Positions 1 through 3,067 of a DNA stretch of 5,560 nt are shown here, one piece after another. Origin of the DNA: an uncultured Macromonas sp. (lineage in GTDB: Bacteria; Pseudomonadota; Gammaproteobacteria; Burkholderiales; Burkholderiaceae). A program made the position numbers and the translations under genes. How positions within the stretch are numbered: the first letter of the stretch is position 1; every line of letters begins with the position of its first letter. Under the pieces are notes generated by a model that ran no database searches, was not told the origin of the DNA, and was given only the letters and a program-made list of their open reading frames with translations. Location: the NCBI GenBank assembly GCA_946481585.1, contig CAMLOF010000205.1, positions 1 through 5,560 of the forward strand, given 5' to 3'.

Positions 1-179
1 TGCTCGAAGGCGGCAGTGAGCTGGTCCAGCTGGTGCAGCAGTTGTGCGTCGAACTGGCGCGTCACGTGCTGCCGGAAGAGTCCCGCCAGAAAGAACCCTG
101 TCAACAGCAGTGCCACGGTGATGGCCACACAGGTTGCGGCCAGCAACCGCCAGCGAAGGTGCCGCAGCCAGGCCAACAA
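1..179 (-). CDS. Sensor histidine kinase, N-terminal fragment (runs off the window edge)
   Basis: This is the start of the probable membrane sensor kinase partner of the adjacent response regulator; only the first 59 residues are in the window. Reading leftwards from a TTG at 179, the frame is open to the edge. It shows a short basic N-terminus (LRHLRWR), one strong membrane segment at about residues 12-34 (LLAATCVAITVALLLTGFF), and then a Q/H-rich stretch (FDAQLLHQLDQL) typical of the start of a periplasmic sensor region. The TTG was chosen because an AGGAG lies 7 bases upstream and no ATG or GTG fits between that site and the membrane segment. The gene begins 2 bp after the regulator's stop, so the two are probably translationally coupled. 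HAMP, HisKA and HATPase domains would lie outside the window. The kinase identity therefore rests on position plus N-terminal topology, and the stimulus cannot be inferred. Confidence 0.8.
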   Translation of the reverse strand, partial: MLAWLRHLRWRLLAATCVAITVALLLTGFFLAGLFRQHVTRQFDAQLLHQLDQLTAAFE

Positions 180-181
180 GG

Positions 182-853
182 TCAGACTCCTGCTGGTTGT
201 GCGCTGAGCCGGTAGCCCAGGCCGCGCACGGTTTCGATCATGCCGGGTGGCAGCTTCTTGCGCAGCCGCGCCACAAAGACCTCGATGGTGTTGGAGTCGC
301 GGTCCAGGTCTTGGGCGTACATGTGCTCGGTGAGTTCGCTGCGCGAAACCAGCTCGTCCGGGTGGTGCATCAGGTAGGCCAGCAGGCGGAATTCGTGCGA
401 GGTCAGGTGCACGGGTTGGCCGTCCAGCAGCACACGGGCGCTGCGCGTGTCCAGCGTCAACGGGCCGCACTGCAGCAGGGGCGAGGCCAGCCCCTGTGCC
501 CGGCGGATGAGCGCGCGCACGCGGGCCAGCAGCTCTTCGGTGTGGAAGGGTTTGGTGAGGTAGTCGTCGGCCCCGGCGTCGATACCCGCAACCTTCTCGT
601 GCCACTGGTCGCGCGCGGTGAGCACCAGCACCGGCGACGCCACGCCCTCGCTGCGCCAGCGCTTGAGCACGCTCAGGCCGTCCAGCACGGGCAGGCCCAG
701 GTCCAGCACGATGGCGTCGTAGTTCTGCACCCCGCCCATGAACCAGGCCTCGCGCCCGTCGGCAGCGTGGTCCACGGCGTAGCCAGCGTCGGCCAGCACC
801 TGGCGCAGCTGGGCCGCCAGCGTGGGTTCGTCTTCCACCAGCAGCACCCGCAT
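182..853 (-). CDS. OmpR/PhoB-family two-component response regulator (QseB/PmrA/TctD-like)
   Basis: This cytoplasmic transcription factor is activated by phosphotransfer from the kinase encoded immediately downstream. The 223 residues are the usual length for the family. The receiver domain (about 1-115) has the acidic pair E7/D8, phospho-acceptor D51 in the IVLDLGLP motif, T79 in VLTA and K101 in LTKPF, so every residue needed for phosphorylation is present. The C-terminal winged helix (about 125-218) contains LTSHEFRLLAYL, the recognition-helix region SNTIEVFVARLRKKL and the terminal wing VRGLGYRL. The ATG at 853 overlaps the TGA of the PepSY gene by one base (TGATG) and has AGGAG 8 bases upstream, so coupling is likely. 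Family features suggest a QseB/PmrA/TctD-like regulator, but the specific orthologue cannot be told. Its likely targets are its own operon and the divergent cytochrome genes. Confidence 0.95.
   Translation of the reverse strand: MRVLLVEDEPTLAAQLRQVLADAGYAVDHAADGREAWFMGGVQNYDAIVLDLGLPVLDGLSVLKRWRSEGVASPVLVLTARDQWHEKVAGIDAGADDYLTKPFHTEELLARVRALIRRAQGLASPLLQCGPLTLDTRSARVLLDGQPVHLTSHEFRLLAYLMHHPDELVSRSELTEHMYAQDLDRDSNTIEVFVARLRKKLPPGMIETVRGLGYRLSAQPAGV
187..191 (-). promoter_or_regulatory. Shine-Dalgarno site for the kinase TTG start
   Basis: On the minus strand AGGAG sits inside the last codons of the response regulator gene, 7 bases before the TTG at 179. It decides the start of the kinase, which has no ATG in a suitable place. 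Confidence 0.6.
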
Positions 854-1161
854 CAGCGCTTCTCCTCGCGTTGGCGCAGCACGGTGCCGTCGCGGGCGTC
901 CACCTCAAGCTTCATCAAGCCGCCATTGGGCTGCAGCAGTTTGAGTTCGTAGATCCAGCGGCCTTGCTCGCGTTCCAGTTCCACCTCCAGCACGTTGCCG
1001 GGGTATTGGCGGGCCACCCGTTCCAAGATGGTCGACAGCGGCATCACTTCGCCTGCGGCGAGCGCAGCACGCGCACGGTCGTGGTCACCGCTGGCCTGGG
1101 CTGGCGCGCACACCAGCCCCGTGGCGGCAAGCAGTGTGGCCAGAACAAGCCTTGAACGCAT
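853..1161 (-). CDS. Small exported PepSY-domain protein, first gene of the two-component operon
   Basis: This is a 102-residue protein with a signal peptide (MRSRLVLATLLAATGLVCAPAQA, about residues 1-23, cleavage after AQA) followed by a single PepSY-like domain (about 30-96). Visible PepSY features are an amphipathic helix (LSTILERVARQYP), strands in VLEVELE and WIYELKLL, and the closing KLEVDARDGTVL. The mature protein is about 79 residues and should be periplasmic. PepSY domains are known as small ligand- or protease-inhibitor-type modules, and similar proteins occur beside two-component genes in proteobacteria. A role as periplasmic modulator of the kinase is inferred from position only. 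C18 is not in a proper lipobox because the residue before it is Val, so a lipoprotein is unlikely. The start is supported by AGGAG 7 bases upstream, and the gene overlaps the regulator gene by one base. Confidence 0.88.
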   Translation of the reverse strand: MRSRLVLATLLAATGLVCAPAQASGDHDRARAALAAGEVMPLSTILERVARQYPGNVLEVELEREQGRWIYELKLLQPNGGLMKLEVDARDGTVLRQREEKR

Positions 1162-1191
1162 GAAGAGGCTCCTGTGGGGGGTATGGCTGAG

Positions 1192-1197
1192 ATTGTG
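1192..1197 (-). promoter_or_regulatory. Candidate -10 element for the PepSY/regulator/kinase operon
   Basis: On the minus strand CACAAT matches 4 of 6 positions of TATAAT. It lies 12 bp downstream of the nearer half of the direct repeat at 1210-1227, so the repeat would cover the -35 region, where no good -35 hexamer is seen. Activators of the PhoP/PmrA type commonly use this layout. It is a weak match and was not tested by scoring. Confidence 0.3.
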
Positions 1198-1209
1198 CGC
1201 CCACCAAGC

Positions 1210-1227
1210 TGAACGCCGGATGAATGC
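1210..1227. promoter_or_regulatory. Candidate response-regulator binding site: TGAAYGC direct repeat, 11-bp period
   Basis: On the plus strand TGAACGC (1210-1216), CGGA, TGAATGC (1221-1227) are two heptamers differing at one base and repeating every 11 bp. On the minus strand this reads CATTCA-N5-CGTTCA. A hexamer-N5-hexamer or 11-bp direct repeat is the known site architecture for dimers of OmpR/PhoB/PmrA-type regulators. It is centrally placed between the divergent operons, one of which encodes such a regulator. The assignment to that regulator is inference. Confidence 0.5.
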
Positions 1228-1309
1228 TTTCTTCAGCCTGCGTACAGGCGGTGCGGCGCACGATCAATACGTCTTCCCGGTTTTCAAACCATTGTCACAG
1301 GAGTCGAGG

Positions 1310-1720
1310 ATGTCTTATCTGTCACGCACATTCGCCGCTTTGGCAGCAGCCTTCGGGCTGCTGGCCGCCTTCAGCACACAGGCAGCCGACACCAGTGCGG
1401 CCGACCAGCTCGCGCGCTGGACGGCACAGGCGCCCACCCCCGCCAACGCCGAGCGGGGGCGCGTGTTCTTCACGGCGCGCCATGGCGCGGAATGGTCGTG
1501 TGCCTCCTGCCACGGCAACCCGCCCACCACCCAGGGCAAGCACGCCAGCACGGGCAAAACCATTGCACCGCTGGCACCCGCCTTCAACCCCAAGGCCTTT
1601 ACAGACACGGCGCGCGTGGACAAGTGGTTCCGCCGCAACTGCAACGACGTGCTGGCCCGCGAATGCAGCGCACAGGAAAAGGCAGACGTGTTGGCCTACC
1701 TCACCGGCCTGCGCCCGTGA
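1310..1720 (+). CDS. shp: SHP-type (sphaeroides heme protein, DUF1924) monoheme cytochrome c, periplasmic
   Basis: This 136-residue exported cytochrome has a signal peptide (about 1-26, ...LLAAFSTQAA) and a mature part of about 110 residues, close to the size of Rhodobacter sphaeroides SHP. The heme c site is CASCH (C64, C67, H68). About 42 residues after the histidine comes RRNCND (N110, C111), with a second cysteine at C119. SHP family members are known to use an asparagine as a displaceable sixth heme ligand next to a disulfide; N110 (or N112) and C111-C119 are the obvious counterparts. SHP binds O2 and NO and has been reported to show NO dioxygenase activity with DHC as electron donor. 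The ATG at 1310 is chosen because AGGAG lies 6 bases upstream and a signal peptide follows at once; the frame is open further upstream but lacks support there. It leads an operon with dhc (26-bp gap) and cytochrome b. The physiological substrate is not settled by sequence. Confidence 0.9.
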   Translation: MSYLSRTFAALAAAFGLLAAFSTQAADTSAADQLARWTAQAPTPANAERGRVFFTARHGAEWSCASCHGNPPTTQGKHASTGKTIAPLAPAFNPKAFTDTARVDKWFRRNCNDVLARECSAQEKADVLAYLTGLRP

Positions 1721-1746
1721 CGTGCCTGCCCAAAGGAGCATTGACC

Positions 1747-2265
1747 ATGTTGACTGACTTTCTTCGCCCTGCAGGCGCGCTGGCCTTGGCTTTTGGCTTG
1801 AGCCTGGCGGTACCCGCACAGGCAGACGGCGGCCCCATGTTGCCGCGCGACATGCCCGCCGCCTACACCCAGGAATGTGCCAGCTGCCACGTGGCCTACC
1901 CGCCAGGCATGCTGCCCGCCCGTTCGTGGCAGCGGGTGATGAGCGGCCTGGACCGCCACTACGGCACCGACGCCTCGCTGGACGAAGCCACCGTGCGCCA
2001 GCTCGCGGGCTGGCTGCAGCAGCATGCGGGCACCTACAAGCGCGTGGCCGAGGCGCCGCCGCAAGACCGCATCACCCGCTCGGCCTGGTTCGAGCGCAAG
2101 CACCGCGCGCTGGACGACGCGGTGTGGAAGCACGCCAGCGTCAAGAGCGCGGCCAACTGCGCCGCCTGCCATGGCGGCGCCGAGCAAGGTCGTTTTGACG
2201 ACGACAACCTGCGCTTCCCGAAGGGCCTGGACGCGCGCTACCGCCGTGCCTTCCAAGGCGACTGA
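1747..2265 (+). CDS. dhc: DHC-type diheme cytochrome c, periplasmic
   Basis: This 172-residue exported cytochrome has a signal peptide (about 1-26, ending VPAQA) and two heme c sites: CASCH at C44-H48 in the N-terminal half and CAACH at C138-H142 near the C-terminus. Non-motif histidines H71, H93, H119 and H129 are candidates for the distal ligands of two low-spin bis-His hemes, the ligation known for DHC. Family hallmarks include the early PxDMPAAYTQECASCH-like start, SWQRVMSGLDRHYG and the final NLRFPKG segment. DHC is the known reductant of SHP, whose gene lies 26 bp upstream, and would take electrons from the membrane cytochrome b encoded 21 bp downstream. The start is fixed by AAAGGAG 8 bases upstream of the ATG and by the signal peptide. 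The frame is intact. Confidence 0.92.
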   Translation: MLTDFLRPAGALALAFGLSLAVPAQADGGPMLPRDMPAAYTQECASCHVAYPPGMLPARSWQRVMSGLDRHYGTDASLDEATVRQLAGWLQQHAGTYKRVAEAPPQDRITRSAWFERKHRALDDAVWKHASVKSAANCAACHGGAEQGRFDDDNLRFPKGLDARYRRAFQGD

Positions 2266-2286
2266 CCCACCTACCAAGGAACGACC

Positions 2287-3027
2287 ATGACTTCCACCGC
2301 CTCCGTCAGCAGCGCCGCCACGGCGCGGCCACAACCCACGCGGCGCGTGACCGACGCGCCCACCCGCATGTTCCACTGGCTGTTTGCCCTGTGCTTCGCC
2401 GGTGCCTACCTCACCGCCGACGGCGAGCGCCTGCGCCTGGTGCACGTGGTGCTGGGGTACAGCATGGCCGGGCTGCTGGGCTTTCGCGTGCTGTACGGCC
2501 TGTTCGGCCCGCGCCAGGCCAGCCTCAAGGCCCTGTGGGCCAAGGCCTCCAACGCACCGCTGTGGCTGCGTTCCGTGTGGGCGGGCCTGACCGGTGGCGG
2601 CACCATCAACTGGCGCCAGGGCCAGAACATCGCCATGGGCGCGGCCATCGTTGCCCTGTTGTTGGCGGTGCTCCCCCTCACGCTGTCGGGTTACGCCACC
2701 TACAACGAATGGGGTGGCGAGTGGCTGGAAGACCTGCACGAAGTCGTGGGCGAATCCATGCTGTGGCTGGTGCTGGCGCACCTGGGGCTGTTGCTGCTGG
2801 TCAGCGTGCTGCGCCGCAAGAACCAGGCGCTGCCCATGTTGACCGGCCGCGTGGACGGCGCTGGCCCCGACTTGGTGAAAAACAACCGAAGCTGGCTGGC
2901 CGCGCTGCTGCTGGTGGCAGTACTGGGTTACTGGGGCTGGGAATGGCAGCAGGCGCCGCAGGCCTCGTCCAATGCGATCACCGCGCCCTGGGCGGATCAG
3001 CGCGGGCATGACGATGATGATGACTGA
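2287..3027 (+). CDS. Cytochrome b561-type (Ni-hydrogenase cytochrome b-like) membrane protein
   Basis: This 246-residue integral membrane di-heme b-type cytochrome probably oxidises quinol and passes electrons to DHC. A 27-residue polar N-terminus ends in VTDAPTRMFHW, the usual entry to helix 1 of this family. Hydrophobic segments lie at about 28-44, 52-74, 114-136, 155-176 and, after a loop, 203-221. Histidines H30 (TM1), H53 (TM2), H151 and H165 (around TM4, 14 apart) match the four heme-b ligands of the b561 family. The loop before TM3 reads GQN where hydrogenase-type relatives often have GHN. The C-terminus ends in H followed by five Asp, from a GAT/GAC run at about 3010-3024. AAGGA lies 6 bases before the ATG. 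It is the third gene of the shp-dhc operon; Ni-Fe hydrogenase genes are absent, so a hydrogenase role is unlikely. Confidence 0.9.
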   Translation: MTSTASVSSAATARPQPTRRVTDAPTRMFHWLFALCFAGAYLTADGERLRLVHVVLGYSMAGLLGFRVLYGLFGPRQASLKALWAKASNAPLWLRSVWAGLTGGGTINWRQGQNIAMGAAIVALLLAVLPLTLSGYATYNEWGGEWLEDLHEVVGESMLWLVLAHLGLLLLVSVLRRKNQALPMLTGRVDGAGPDLVKNNRSWLAALLLVAVLGYWGWEWQQAPQASSNAITAPWADQRGHDDDDD

Positions 3028-3039
3028 AGGCGGTGGTGC

Positions 3040-3063
3040 GGTATCCTGAGCGTTCAGGATACC
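3040..3063 (+). promoter_or_regulatory. Perfect inverted repeat sequestering the ATPase ribosome-binding site
   Basis: GGTATCCTGA (3040-3049), loop GCGT, TCAGGATACC (3054-3063) is a perfect 10-bp inverted repeat with a 4-base loop. It begins 12 bases after the cytochrome b stop and ends 4 bases before the ATPase ATG. The only Shine-Dalgarno-like sequence for the ATPase, AGGA at 3056-3059, lies in the right arm and pairs with TCCT at 3044-3047. In RNA the hairpin would hide the site; a ribosome terminating on cytochrome b would reach the left arm and could open it. It could instead be a DNA operator. It lacks a T tract and is followed by six C, so it is a poor intrinsic terminator. Confidence 0.65.
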
Positions 3064-3067
3064 CCCC

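Larger units (their letters stand above)
1162..1309. promoter_or_regulatory. Divergent intergenic region between the signalling and cytochrome operons
   Basis: These 148 bp hold the ribosome-binding sites of both flanking genes: CTCCT at 1169-1173, which is AGGAG for the minus-strand PepSY gene, and AGGAG at 1299-1303 for SHP. They also hold the direct repeat at 1210-1227 and two short palindromes, GTGCG-G-CGCAC at 1251-1261 and GGTTT-TC-AAACC at 1279-1290. No convincing sigma-70 -35/-10 pair is visible for the rightward cytochrome operon, which fits dependence on an activator, though this is inference. No FNR-like TTGAT-N4-ATCAA site was seen. Confidence 0.75.

Noticed and set aside
134..952. 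A 272-codon plus-strand frame opposite the response regulator
   Set aside because: It lies across the regulator and PepSY genes, whose motifs are unmistakable, and its product is rich in Q, H and A with no domain; it is a shadow frame.
1090..1161. PepSY protein as a lipoprotein via C18
   Set aside because: The residue before the cysteine is Val and not Gly/Ala/Ser, and a good signal peptidase I site (AQA) follows.
995..1309. N-terminal extension of the SHP frame upstream of 1310
   Set aside because: The frame is open, but it runs antisense through the PepSY gene and the promoter region; the signal peptide and Shine-Dalgarno site place the start at 1310.
2287..3027. Cytochrome b subunit of a Ni-Fe hydrogenase
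   Set aside because: No hydrogenase genes are nearby and the gene sits directly behind shp and dhc, its usual partners in other proteobacteria.
3040..3067. Rho-independent terminator ending the cytochrome operon
   Set aside because: The stem is perfect but only half GC and is followed by six C with no T run; overlap with the ATPase Shine-Dalgarno favours a translational or operator role.
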